DNA of 64,000 bases, taken from assembly GCA_036924085.1 (NCBI GenBank), contig JAVGWX010000008.1, positions 49,521,019-49,585,018 on the forward strand, read 5' to 3'. Below, in pieces: positions 10,843-21,834 of the stretch (positions are counted from its first letter, which is position 1; every line of letters starts with the position of its first letter). The position numbers and the translations under genes were made by a program. This DNA is from Ariolimax columbianus. Lineage: Eukaryota > Mollusca > Gastropoda > Stylommatophora > Arionidae. The notes under the pieces are model-generated. The model saw only the letters and a list, made by a program, of their open reading frames with translations. It did no database searches and was not told where the DNA came from.

Positions 10843-12236
10843 CCTGTCTTCTTCTTCTTCTTCTTCTTCTTCTTCTTCTTCTTCTTCGTACGCAGTCAGA
10901 CAGTAACCATTATTTTTTCGAAAAAAGCGGCGGTCATCCTGAGGCTGTCGACACTGCCATAGAGCTTGTCTTGTGGTTCCACTGGTGATGGCCACATCTG
11001 CTCTCTCTGATCCTCGTATGTCGGGCAGTTCTGCAGCAGATGTTCAGCGGTCATTTTCCCGGTACCACACGGGCATTCGTCGGTTCCACCTATCTTTAAT
11101 TTGTTGAATAGGTGGTACCTCAGTCTATTGTGGCCAGTGCGAAGTCTAAAGACAACGACCTGCTCTTTTCTGTTCAGCTGGTAATATGCATCGTTTTTGG
11201 TGTAACCAGTATGTTCGGTTTCCTATTTGGTCATGTATCTGGCTTTGATAAGCGGTTTTGACTCTTCGTGCGTCATACTAGTATCTGTTTGTGGTAGTCT
11301 TGCGCCTTCTTTTGCCAGTCTGTCTGCCTCCTCGTTGCCTTGGATGTTGCAGTGTGATGGGACCCACTGTACCACTACCCTTTTTGGTGCGGACTGCTGG
11401 CAGAGTTTGCAGAGTGCTGCTCTTAAGTCATTAAGCTCAGTGTTTTTCTGGCTTTTTAGCGCTGTGACTACGGCGAGAGCATCTGTAAGCAGGACTATAT
11501 GGCTTTCATTCTCTTTATGCGTCACCATTTCTTCCACTGCCACCCTCAGTGCCTCTGCCTCCGCTCTGAAATTGCTTGTATACTTACCAGTAGCGAATGA
11601 CAGTGTTATTTTTCTGCCGTTTGGTAGGTTCAGGAATGCTCCTGCCCCTCCGTTCTGTGCAGTGTTTGTTACAGAGCCGTCGGTGTATGCATGGGTCCAG
11701 TCCATGCTTGGGTAGTTTTTCGATGTAAAGCTTAGGGTAGTATCTCTCCTTTCTTTTTAGTCTGGCAGTTTTTGTTTCCAATACCTGGTGTATTTTCTAC
11801 CACCTCTGGAAATATATCCTGCCTCCAGGTAGGTTTTCGTACAGTAGTGATGAGCTTTGGTGTTGTTAGTGCGTTTATGGGATCTTCGTGCATCTTTGCT
11901 TTGGCTATTTCTGCAAAGTTTCTCCGCTTTAGTTTCCCATTTCCCAAATTGTTTAGTCTCTGGTGCACTGGATGGTCAGTCAGTCTTCGGAGTTTCTCTG
12001 ACTGCAGCTGGGCTCTGCAGTCTCTTCTATCGGTCATGGATTGCAGTTTTGTAATCTTTTCAAGTTCTACAATTGGCGTTGACTTCATGCCTCCTGTTAT
12101 AACTCTCATGGCTTGGTTTTGGAGTTTGCTAACTTTATCGAAGTTCGCCTTTGCTGCTGTTGTCCATGCCGCAATGCCATACTCGAGAACTGGTCTCACT
12201 CTTCCAGTGTACAGTTTCTTTAGTATGCTTTCGTCT
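10843..12236 (-). pseudogene. I-like LINE copy B, 5'-truncated
   Basis: Minus-strand homologue of the C-terminal third of the 56,776-60,567 ORF. From high to low coordinate: 'DESILKKLYTGRVRPVLEYGI', the linker with 'ITGGMKSTPIVELEKI', RNase H (YTDGS at about 11,690; AEAEAL; LTDAL; 'WVPSHCNIQGNEEAD' at about 11,340), then the zinc-knuckle end. Frame breaks occur near 11,710 and a stop near 11,222, so it is not functional. The 3' end is a (CTT)n run on plus ((GAA)n on minus) at 10,849-10,887. The 5' truncation at 12,236 abuts a short RTE-like tail. Confidence 0.9.
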
Positions 12237-12249
12237 AATCGAGTGTCTT

Positions 12250-12296
12250 AAAAATCGGCTGTCATTCTAGAAAGAACATACTACATGATGATGATA
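12250..12296 (+). mobile_element. RTE-like LINE tail remnant with (ATG)n
   Basis: About 45 bp matching the end of the LINE at 36,000-37,120: a CATTCT..AAAGAACATACTACATG part followed by ATGATGATGATAATAA. Only the terminus is present. Confidence 0.5.
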
Positions 12297-12499
12297 ATAA
12301 AATGTTTTACAGACTGGGGGAACAGTTCTAATCCTTGTCTCCCCCTCTGTTTTACATATGATGAATAAATCCTGCTAGATATTGCTGTGGCAGTTTGCTC
12401 TCAGTATAGGTTACTGATTATCATTTTTGTCTTTTCCATCCATACCTACTTATTCTACACATTTAATAAGTTTCTAATACTGTATAATAATGTTTGAGG

Positions 12500-13480
12500 T
12501 TTCCAGTCTAGCGCCTTTACAGGCTACTTAACCCTTTCATCCAGTTTGTGTTATTCTATCTGCTTTAATTGCCCGATATGGATTCATATTACTATATCTA
12601 TGGTGGTTCACCAATGATGGATCATATTTGGATAACTTTTGTGCACGATATGTTTCATTGTGCTGTGTTTTTCACTTACATCGAATCAAATTCATAATTT
12701 GCCTCCGTTATCGATAACAGGCATTGTCAAAATCGCTCCATCAACATGTTTTCACCTTGTGATCGAGTTCGCATGGTATTTTCATGTCATAACAGCAATC
12801 AATGACAATATTGTAAATGTATTTGTGCATTGGAATCCACCATTGTGTTCATTACGCGATGTGGTAGTTATTTGGTACATTACATTTCATCGTTTCCAAC
12901 GCACCACATCATGCATTCAAACCTGTTTTTTTGTTTCTATTTCATTGACTACTGTAAGCCACTGAGGCCTAGTCAAATACACCTTGCTGTTAATATTGCT
13001 AGCATTTTCTATACGCAGCAGTCTGTTCTCATACAGAAAATCTATGAAAACTACATTCCAGCATCGTCATTAGTTCACTTCTCAAGGGGCAGCCAATTTA
13101 CAAGTAAACAACAAGGTGCAAAGGCAGGGGGAGGGGTGCTGCAGCCGGACAGAAGTAGTGATACCAATGATTCTCATCAGGACTAACCCTTTGATCAGGA
13201 TAGAGATGGCCAATGACAAACCCCAGATCCATCAGCACAGACCCCTTCAGCACCAGCATAACTGTGCAGGCGAGAATTCAAGGAGCATGGACATTCCAAT
13301 CATTCATTAGTCACTTTGGGATGAAACTACATGACTGGAATGAGAAATGTCTTCTGGTCGCTGTGGTCAAGAGGTATGGCACTCACTTCTCAAAGCAATG
13401 AACGGAAACAGTGAGCGATTGAATACCGCATGTTTTCAAGTGACCCCTGGTAGCTCGGGTCCAGAGAGTGAGGTTGATGA
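12500..13480 (+). repeat. Interspersed repeat X, copy 1, with tRNA-like promoter motifs
   Basis: About 1 kb that matches 15,815-16,860 at what looks like 75-85% identity. It begins with TTAACCCTTTCATCCAG and has no sustained ORF. Near the right end (13,360-13,435) lie a box A-like TGGTCAAGAGG and a box B-like GATTGAATACC, spaced as in tRNA-derived SINE heads. The family is unknown to me. The TTAA-CCCTTT start is piggyBac-like, but no matching inverted end was seen. Confidence 0.6.
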
Positions 13481-14485
13481 CCAGTTTCTTCCTCACTATA
13501 ATGAAAAGACAACCATTTGATGATGTTGCCATCATCACTTGCGATGGACAACTAACTACTACTACAACAATACTGAACTCTTTGTCAAAAACTTGTAGTT
13601 TATAAAGCGCATGCAAATGCTTTTTTGTACTTCTATTTGTTTCTCTGCTACTGATCGTATACAAAATATTGCTTCTCTTGTTCTACTGTTCTGTCAAAAT
13701 TCAAATTGTTGTCTATGAATTTTGTTGCATGCTTTATGCCTGTATAATTTGTATCAGTATTAAGCAGGTTGATTGTTCTCAAATCTGAAAATATTTTGCA
13801 CTTCGTTTCATAGGTAGTTGTAAAAAGACTGACATTTGCAGATCATTCGAAGTAGATCCTGTATTGTATATGTCATTGTACAGACCAGTGATTTTATCAA
13901 TACCAAAATCATTTAGGTGTGGTTGTCAAGTAAAAGAGAAAAGCCTTTAAAAGCTTTTACTATGTGCTCCTAAATGTTAAATCTTAACCTTCATTCTACA
14001 CATTATTTGCTTCATGTGCTCAAAGTTAAAAATGTGTAAACTTAGCTTAAAAACATTATATTTAGCAACCTCATAAACACTTCCAAATATTAGTTCTGTA
14101 TTATGTTTACGAAACCATGACACCGATGTCGTTATTGGTAAAGCCGTATTTGTTTTCAACTCTTCTTGGTCCAATGTAGAACTATGCTGCTTTCTGTTTC
14201 AAAAACTGGATTAGGATGATTAACAGAAATGTATAATCTGGTCTAATTCTATGGTTTGAATGTCAATGTTGCAATGAATATCTTTACATGAAAAAAGCAT
14301 TTTGTAGCATAACAAAATGTTACCCTTAATAATATATTTACATTGATGTCAAATGAATGACATTTGTTTCTCAATAATGAATGACATTTCTGTTCAGAAT
14401 ACCGAAGACAACAACAATTTAGCGCAAATGAAAGTGCTGTACTTTAGAAGCACATATAGCGAACTATTTAGAACCATATAGGTTG
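13481..14485. other. Non-coding, nothing recognised
   Basis: AT-rich sequence with no ORF of note, no tandem repeat and no LINE motif that I can see in either strand. Confidence 0.5.
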
Positions 14486-14489
14486 TTTT

Positions 14490-14885
14490 TGCTGCTCTTA
14501 GTTCTTAGTCGACCTGTACTTCTACAGGGACGGATGCCCCTGTGCATGTCCCATCTCTGGTATGAGCTGGATGTAGCCGTGAGAAAGGTTTCCTGCTTAG
14601 CGAGCTAGGCTCAAGCAGCTTAATATTCCACTGCGCTGGGGCAAGCGCTTACGAAAGGTGGTTAACCGATGTGCGAGTCCATCTTAATAGACTCAAACAC
14701 TAGAGCAAAGTAGACCCGCAGCCTGTTAGGCGCCATCTTTGCTGCTCTAAACAAACCACCTAACCATGGCTGGTGTTATGCCATGTCACACAGTTAGTCG
14801 CCTCTTGCGACATGCTCTCTGTGAGGCAGTGGTGCTATTCTTGTCCTTGTCATACAAAAAGACCCCGGCAGACCACTCGGACTGA
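14490..14885 (+). repeat. Interspersed repeat Y, copy 2
   Basis: A ~400-bp non-coding repeat. It shares, in order, 'GTCGACCTGTACTTCTACAGG', 'CCCCTGTGCATG', 'TTAATATTCCACTGC', 'GGTGGTTAACC', 'CAAACACTAGAGC', 'ACAAACCACC', 'TGCTATTCTTGTCCTTGTCAT' with the inverted copy at 30,790-31,215. A partial copy is at 7,020-7,140 and in the duplication. No transposase or tRNA head was identified. Confidence 0.7.
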
Positions 14886-14899
14886 AGATAGATAGGTAG

Positions 14900-15280
14900 A
14901 TAGATTCTCAGATAAACTCTTGAAAATAGACTGAATGCATTTGAAAATAAATGTCTTAGAGAATTATTGAATATTGGCTGGAAAGAATTTAAGATAGACA
15001 AACAAGATACTATCTTGAGGGAAAAAAATGTTTAGCATGCATCAAACACGTCCTTAGAATGAACAGCAACAGACTTCAAGTTCAATCGATTATGTAGAGA
15101 CCAAGTGTAACCAGAAAGAGGGGCAGGCCATTGAGACACTATGCATGACTATCACTAGAGAGTCCACCATGATGGGCCTTAACAACATGCAGGAACTACA
15201 ATGTGCAGTATCAGGCCGATCTACCTGAGTTCTGCCATCTGCGCCGTGTTTGCCGCTGAAAGAACATAAATAGATTCTCA
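14900..15280 (+). mobile_element. LINE C-terminal fragment
   Basis: Plus-strand frames (with breaks) give 'RLNAFENKCLRELLNIGWKEFK', then 'RTTRESTMMGLNNMQELQ'-type sequence and 'DRST', the C-terminal signature of an invertebrate non-LTR ORF2. It is heavily decayed, without a clear tail. Confidence 0.6.
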
Positions 15281-15814
15281 GATACTGGAAACGTCTAATT
15301 TATTGCAAAGCATAGACATACAATTATTTATTTACTGTATTAAATGTAAAACAGCTTAAACCAAGATAAATTAAAAAATACAAAAGATAAGTATAGTAAT
15401 TTCTTGTTTTGTACTGATACCTGTTTCAGCGACACAGCTGTCACAGTCATCATACTTTTCTCTGCAACTCCCTTTCATGTTGTTTGGTTTGGGCCAGACC
15501 CCCAACTTTGTAGATGAATTGCAGGTGGGCATACTATTTCCTTCTGGTCAGGTGAGTATATTTACAAATGAACTAAAATTTTCGCCTGTTTAATTTTGTA
15601 CCGAGGTACTGTTTAGTCTCGAGGTAAGGTGTTACCTAACAGTTGGTAACAGGGATCGACCTGACAAGTCTCCATCGGATATTTGCCTGCCAACAAAATA
15701 TGAAACAAAGGAGGTTACATCTTTCAACGACGCCCAATGACATAAGTGGACAGAAGATATCTGCTGTCTACTTGTAGTGTTGCACTTTGTAATTCTTAAT
15801 TGATTGTTTTCCGG
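15281..15814. other. Non-coding, nothing recognised
   Basis: No ORF of note and no repeat shared with the rest of the window that I could see. Confidence 0.45.
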
Positions 15815-16860
15815 TCAAGCCCCTCACAGCTGCTTAACCCTTAAATCCAGTTGTTTGTGTTATTCTATCTGCTTCCACCGCTTAATGTGGATACATATTT
15901 CTATAGCTGTGGTGGGCTGCCAATGATGGATCATATTTGGATGAGTTTTGTGCTGTGTGTTTCATTACCATTGAATTAAATACATATTTTACCTCCCTGC
16001 TATCGATAACTGGCAAACAGTCATTGAAGGTAAAATCTTTCCATCATATTTTTTCCTCTCGAGCGGGTTCGCACGGTACTTTCATGTCATAAAGTCAATC
16101 ATTGACAATATTGGAAATGGAATCATGTATCGGAATCCACCATTGTGTTCATTATGTGTAGTAGTTATTTGGTACGTTACATTTCATCCTGCTCAATGAT
16201 CCATGTCATGGATTCTAGCTGGTTTTTGTTGTCTGCGTCATTGACTGCTATAGGCCACTGACCTAGTCAACTATCTCTTTGTTATCAATATTACTAGCAT
16301 TTTCTATAGACAGCTGGTTCTTATGCAGATATGCAGAAAATCTGTGAAAACTACGTTACAGCATCCTCATTGGTGCACTTCTCGGGGCCAATTTTCAAGT
16401 TAACAACAGGGGATGGAGGCAGAGGTAGTCGTGATGTAGCTGGACAGAAGTAGTGAAACCAACGACCATGATTAGTACTGGCCCTCTGATCATGAAAGAG
16501 ATCACCAATGACAAACCCCAGATCTATCAGCATGACTGAGCGGGGTAGTCTGCGAGGAACATGAATCGTCCGCTGTTAACTTTGTGACGAAACTACATGA
16601 CTGGAATGAGAAACTGGTTGTCTACAGACTCTGCATTGTCTTTTGGCGGTTCCTGGGGTCGAGAGGTAAGGCACTCGCCTTTCAAAGTTATGAATAGAAA
16701 CCGTGGGCAATCGAATCCCGCAAGTTTTCAAGCATACCCTGGTCTCAAGGGAGGTGAGACCAGAGTGACTGCATCCTGAGTTATCTCCAGTCATCTTGAC
16801 TTAGTCTTGCCTCTGATCTAAGGTAGCTTGGGACCAGAGAGTAAGGATGACCAGTGCATT
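15815..16860 (+). repeat. Interspersed repeat X, copy 2, with SINE-like head
   Basis: Second copy of the family at 12,500-13,480, in the same order and orientation. It starts TTAACCCTTAAATCCAG. Near the right end the tRNA-like motifs are better kept than in copy 1: box A-like GTCGAGAGGTAAGGCACTC at about 16,657 and box B-like GCAATCGAATCCC at about 16,706. Just upstream (16,611-16,640) lies a piece matching the CR1-like 3' hairpin (CTGGTTGTCTACAGACTCTG), absent from copy 1. Confidence 0.6.
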
Positions 16861-17319
16861 TTCTGTAACTGACTTTTATTCTAAATATTTCCAAGAAACA
16901 AGTATTCGAAACTCATAGATGTTGTCAAAAGGGATTAGGGCTATTTGGAACCACTTACAACTAACAGCAATTTATTTAAAGAATGAAGTTTCTTAAATCT
17001 AAATCAAGGACGAAAACAAGATTCACAAAAATACTCTGCTTGCTGCAACTCAGTTATTTTTCTCGGACAATGACAGTCTTATGAGAGACATGAAGTATCA
17101 AACATTCCATTGAGTATATCTATAATCTGTCTTAAGCTTAATTTGTCATCTTCAGATCAAGGTCCCGGTTTCTCTTACAAAAGGAGACCAGTGTTTGTAA
17201 AGGCTGTTTTATCTCCATACAGTTTTTGTCTCATATCTGTCTCGTGCAGCTAGTATTGTTCTCACTCTTCCTGCATGATCTTAAAGGTGTTAGGAGTTTA
17301 TAGTTTATTCCATGGTCAT
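16861..17319. other. Non-coding, nothing recognised
   Basis: AT-rich sequence without an ORF or an identifiable repeat. Confidence 0.4.
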
Positions 17320-18480
17320 GGTATGCTGCCCACATGGACACCTGTCATCTGTCCCAATTTTCATTTTACTGTAAAGAAGACTCTTCAGTCTGTTATGCCC
17401 AGCTCACAGTCTGAAGATTATGACTTGCTCTTCTCTTAAACTTAAAATTTGACGTCTTTATACTGGTTCAGAATACTCTACAGAGTCTGTATACAACCAG
17501 TTTTGTTTACATTTCGTTGCTCTGAAAGCTATGTACATCCAATCTATTCTTAAATGCATTAACTGTCCCAGCTTCTACTACTTCCTGTGCCAATGCATTC
17601 CAATCATTCACTACTCTCTGACAAAAAAAATATTTCCTAATTTCTCTAGTTAAATCATAGTAGTTGTTTTCTTTTCGGAATGGGGGTGTCAATCAGCCCA
17701 TTTCTCCATGAAGTCGGCCTTAACTATTGTCTTGGCCTCATTATACACGATACTCAGGTCTGTTTGTGGGGAAGCTTCTCCAGGCTTTGCTAGTTTGTCT
17801 GCATCATCATTGCCTTAAATATTGCAGTAAGATGGGATCCACTGACTGACCAGCCTGTGTGTTCTGCTGAGAGTTGTGTCAGAGACTACATACATTGCTC
17901 GAGATCTTCATCTTAGATTACAAACTTGGATGGTACCTTTGAAAGTTATTGGAGTATTGTTCACACTAGAGATTTTTCTGCTCTGTTCCTTAGTCTATAA
18001 TAGACTTTCACCACCTTCATTGGATGTAGCTTTGTAAATACGTGTATCCGTGTTTCTGGTGGGTATATCAATTTACTTTTTAAATCGGTCTGAGTTTCCT
18101 TCTTTTCTATTCCCTCTATGGTTTCTACCATCTCAGGTGATTTTTTTTTATATGGTAGAATTTGGGATGTTTCTTTTAGATCTTTAACCACTGCCTAGCT
18201 TATGATTTGGTTTGCTCCGGCAATATCATTTGTTTTTTTATATGAAGTGGTTTCTCTTTAATCATCTCCTCCCCAGGCAGTTTATTCTGTCATATATTGG
18301 GTGATCTAGCATTTGTTTGAACTTCTTCCCCTGCTGAAGTGTTTTATGGTCTCTGTGCATATCCAAATTTCCATACTTTTGATTCTTGTGATGTTCTCAA
18401 TTTATGTTTTATATTTATTGGTGTTCTTCTCATAGCTCCAGTGATGATATATATATTTTTGGATTTGGGTTGTATTAATT
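17320..18480 (-). pseudogene. Old, diverged I-like LINE fragment, split by a later insertion
   Basis: Weak but ordered similarity on the minus strand to the C-terminal part of the I-like ORF: linker (18,290-18,480), pre-RNase H segment around 'PEMVETIEGIEKKETQTD' (cf. 'PEVVENI.GI..K.CQTE'), an RNase H-like block with 'GNDDADKLAKPGE' (17,780-17,815), and the zinc-knuckle region (17,320-17,450). Many stops and frameshifts. The CR1-like end at 17,455-17,690 interrupts it, so that insertion is younger. Confidence 0.65.
17455..17692 (-). mobile_element. CR1-like LINE 3'-end fragment (nested)
   Basis: The minus strand encodes 'EIRKYFFCQRVVNDWNALAQEVVEAGTVNAFKNRLD', the same terminus as 9,440-9,930, followed by the conserved CTGGTT/AACCAG hairpin. 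It lies inside the older I-like fragment. Confidence 0.8.
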
Positions 18481-18564
18481 GTTTGGAAGGTGATAGTCAC
18501 CAAATTGACACCCAACATCGAATCTGTACCAACAATTGAATAGATCAGGGGGCACATGAAATCA

Positions 18565-18720
18565 AACAACTTAAACCAGGTAGAACCCCTGAACAAGACA
18601 AAATCACAAATGATGTAATCCAGGCACACTAGCGCGGCAATTAACTACTTTGTTCAACATCTGTCTAAATGAATGCTAAATCCCTGATCAACGGAAAAAG
18701 TCAAAAAAACATCCTAATCC
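18565..18720 (+). mobile_element. Small LINE RT domain-0 remnant
   Basis: The plus frame gives 'KPGRTPEQDKITNDVIQAH'-like sequence then 'MNAKSLINGKSQKN', resembling the 'PG.D.I..D.......N.CLN...IP..WK.S' region that precedes the RT catalytic core. It is short and broken, and clade is unknown. Confidence 0.45.
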
Positions 18721-18844
18721 TTTAAAAGCTTCAGCTTCAGGCCCTTTCCAGTTTCAATTTTTTAGAAGTTTTCCTTTGATCTCTTCTTTATTTGGCTTAT
18801 CACAGAGGTTACCCAATTTTTTTTCTTTATAATGCAGCTACGAT

Positions 18845-19200
18845 AATAATAATAATAATAATGTTTGCTTAGGCGTCTGAGACCTGTTGTGTCAGTTGGC
18901 CACTTCCATGACCTACTACTGTGGCATGGTTCTAGGCCTCGTTCAGAGTGGAGGTAGAGGTTGCTATCTGCTGGAGCCATACTGTGCAGGGACGGCCTCT
19001 TCTGTGCCCCCAGCCAGTCGAGGGAAGACTTTTAGCACTGAGGAATGACTTGTGTTGTATCTTGTGGGCCGGGGTTTTCTGGCCCAGCTGTACAACATGA
19101 CCGAACATAGAAACTCGGCCGTGGTCAAGTGTTTATGAAATTGGTAGGAGTCCTATCTTAGCGGAGACCTCCACGTTGCGGGTGTAGATAATAAGCTGCC
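18845..19200 (-). mobile_element. LINE 3'-end fragment with (ATT)n tail
   Basis: Same family as 1,761-2,130. The minus strand encodes 'LQQIATSTSTLNEAWNHATVVGHGS' and similar, ending in an (ATT)n run (18,846-18,862 as ATA/ATAAT on plus). It is broken upstream. Confidence 0.65.
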
Positions 19201-20060
19201 CAAATATTCTACCGAATGTCTACATCTTTTCTTGACAGTTAATCAAATTCCTCAGTGTCCTGAATTTTTTAATAGCAGTAAATATATGACAAAGAGTTTT
19301 GAGTGTTGTGTTTTTAATCCTTATGTACACTAGTGTCACAAATAAACAACAAATCCACAGCAGAATGTAGACTGGTTTAAGTTGTTTATTTCTCCATTTC
19401 TCATTATAAGCATTATTTGCTACAGATTTATCAGAGCTTTCTTCTTCTTCTTCTTCGAACTTGATACTGTGGTAAAATGTGTATTCCCATTTAAAAGTCT
19501 ATGATGGATACAAATTGGAAATATTTGCTCAGATGAGACTGCTCACATATACTGATCATTTTTTTAAATAGTTAAGTGTATGTGTGCAGCAATGTATCAA
19601 ATCTGTCAAGCAAAACAGTGTAGCTGGATTGGAAAAAACACATACAAGTTGTAAATGTGAAAATTGACAAGAACATGTGGATCAAGACAAATGTAAAGAT
19701 GAAAACTACAGTCTGATGTCAGATGATCATGTATCAGCATTTTCTGACAATGACCAAAAAATAAGTTTTAACAGTTATTGGTTGGACATTATCAGCCTTT
19801 TTGGCATCTGTTTTTTTGTTTTTTGAAATAGTTATACAGAGACTCCTTATAAGGAGTATATTACCTCACAGCTGTGATGAAAAAGCATGCAGATTATAGA
19901 GATTAATGAATGCTGATACATTTACTTAATTCTTGCAAGGTTTTAAACTATTGACATTTTTAAAATTGCAAATCAAAGGAATTAAGTTATTAATTTTAGT
20001 TTTAAACATGTTCATTTGTCTTTTTTTAACTATGTTAAACTTTATTGTGCATGTTACAAT
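19201..20060. other. Non-coding, nothing recognised apart from (CTT)n
   Basis: A short (CTT)n run is present at 19,440-19,456, resembling the tail of the I-like LINEs but without attached LINE sequence. No gene seen. Confidence 0.45.
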
Positions 20061-20064
20061 AACT

Positions 20065-20260
20065 GGCATAATAGCAGATGTTCAGCCGTCATTTTCCCTG
20101 TACAACAGATGCATTGTCATTGCCACCTATCTTCAGTTTATTGCATAGATGGTACCTCAGTCTGTTGTGGCCTTTGCGGAGTCTGAAGATCACGACCTGT
20201 TCTCTTCTATTCAACTGGTAGTAGGCATAATTTTTGTGTAGCCAGTATGCTATGTTTCCC
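20065..20260 (-). pseudogene. I-like LINE zinc-knuckle fragment
   Basis: Minus-strand match to the C-terminal region of the I-like ORF ('QLNRREQVVIFRLRKGHN', 'LRYHL', 'EHLL'). Only ~200 bp survive, diverged, with frameshifts and no tail. Confidence 0.75.
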
Positions 20261-20261
20261 T

Positions 20262-20405
20262 AATTGGAAATCATAACCTCTTGGCCACACATATATACTC
20301 CTCGTGACAGTGAGATTTGTTTCAATCCCCGCTATCGATACGCCCCAGTCTACTTAACTGTAAATGAGTTCTCTATTTACATTTTGAGAAACCAAACTGT
20401 AAAGA
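20262..20405 (+). repeat. SINE-like element, partial
   Basis: Contains a tRNA-like segment with a box B-like GTTTCAATCCCC (20,319-20,330), followed by a body CCCAGTCTACTTAACTGTAA-like sequence common in molluscan tRNA-derived SINEs. Box A is poorly preserved. Shorter similar bodies are at 4,560-4,605 and 34,225-34,270. Confidence 0.5.
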
Positions 20406-21105
20406 TTGGAACTGGATAGACCACAACTTGAGAAAAATCTGAGACCTGGTACAATCACTTTGTTCATACGTTAACCACGTCAGCAGAGTCAGTAATAAGG
20501 CAATCATTTATCGTTAATTTTACATAACATACATTTAAAACACGTGTATTCAGTAATATATGAGCAGATAGGAAATAGAACATGTTCGGAAAACGAATGT
20601 GTCCCTTCCAAATGCATTTTGGTGACCACAATAGTAAATGAGATATTATCTGTCATTTTAAAATATGCGCGAAAGCTTAATACACAAGGATAAATATAAA
20701 TTCACCAAAAATAAAAATAATATTAATTTAAAATATTTGTGTTTTTGCGAAAGTGAAAGATGAATGTATAGAATGATGGTGATTCCTTTTTTCTTCCACC
20801 TTTTTGTCCTGCTTGTGCCCTTCAGTGCCTTGATCAGGTCCCACTTTGTGATTCGTATATGAGATGTTACAGCTTGTCATTTCTGTTGTCCATCTTTTGT
20901 GTTCGCGACTCTAGGCTCTGTATCAATTTGATCTGTATAAATTTGCTTTCTGAAAGATACTGTCTGATGTTTGAAATGTTACGTGGTCCAACCATTTAGT
21001 TTGCTGTCTCTTGATGAAGCCTAACACTAGTGCTGTGTCTACCTGTTTCCTATATCTTCGCTTCTGTTTCTATCCATTCTTGTTACACCAATCATTCATC
21101 GCAGG
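20406..21105. other. Non-coding, nothing recognised
   Basis: AT-rich sequence without an ORF or shared repeat. Confidence 0.4.
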
Positions 21106-21107
21106 TA

Positions 21108-21480
21108 TTTCTTAACTTAACTTCTTTATACTGGTTCAGAAGACTCTGCATTGTCTGTATACAGCCAGTTTCGTTTACACTACCTTCCTCTAAAAGCAAT
21201 GCACATCCAATCTATTCTGAAATGCATTACTTGTCCCTGCCTCTACTAATTTCTGTGGCAATGCACTCCACGCATTCATCACTCTCTGACTAAAAAGATA
21301 TTTCCTGATATCCAAACTGGACCTTTCTTTAGTTAATTTGTTGCTATGCCCTCTTGTTCTTATAGGTGGTTGTATTTTGAAAAAAACTTGTCATAATCTA
21401 ATTTATCCGTTCCTGTGATTATCTTATAAACCTGTATTACGTCACCTCCAATTGTTTTTTTCTGGACACTTTAGGCCGGT
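21108..21480 (-). mobile_element. CR1-like LINE 3'-end fragment with (GTTAA)n tail
   Basis: Minus-strand coding remnant: 'GGDVIQVYKIITGTDKLDY', 'RTRGHSNKLTKERSSLDIRKYLF', then 'VMNAWSALPQKLVEAG', the hairpin and TTAAGTTAAG. This is the longest CR1-like terminus here, but it is still frameshifted. Confidence 0.8.
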
Positions 21481-21834
21481 TTTTTGGTGTCTCTTCTCAT
21501 ATTTCATCTCTGTTGTTACGATGTTTCTTTTATCTTAGTTTGATAATGCCCAATTATGCTCTGTTATTACCATATGGATAAGAATAACGTATTGTATAGC
21601 GTTCCTTTATTAAATCAATTGTCCCTTGTTTATATTGTAATGTAGGGGACTTTTGCCCAAAATAAATGAGTAATGTGTCTTAGTTGGATATTCAGCAAAA
21701 GCAATTTCTATGTAAGAGACCTTTTCCCTTTTAAATGCAAATCGGATGCTTCTTCGTAAAATAGGATTTGCTGGTTGTGGGGATGCGACAGGAAACCCGT
21801 TCTTTTCTGTTTTGTATTTTTAATGTTTGGATGT

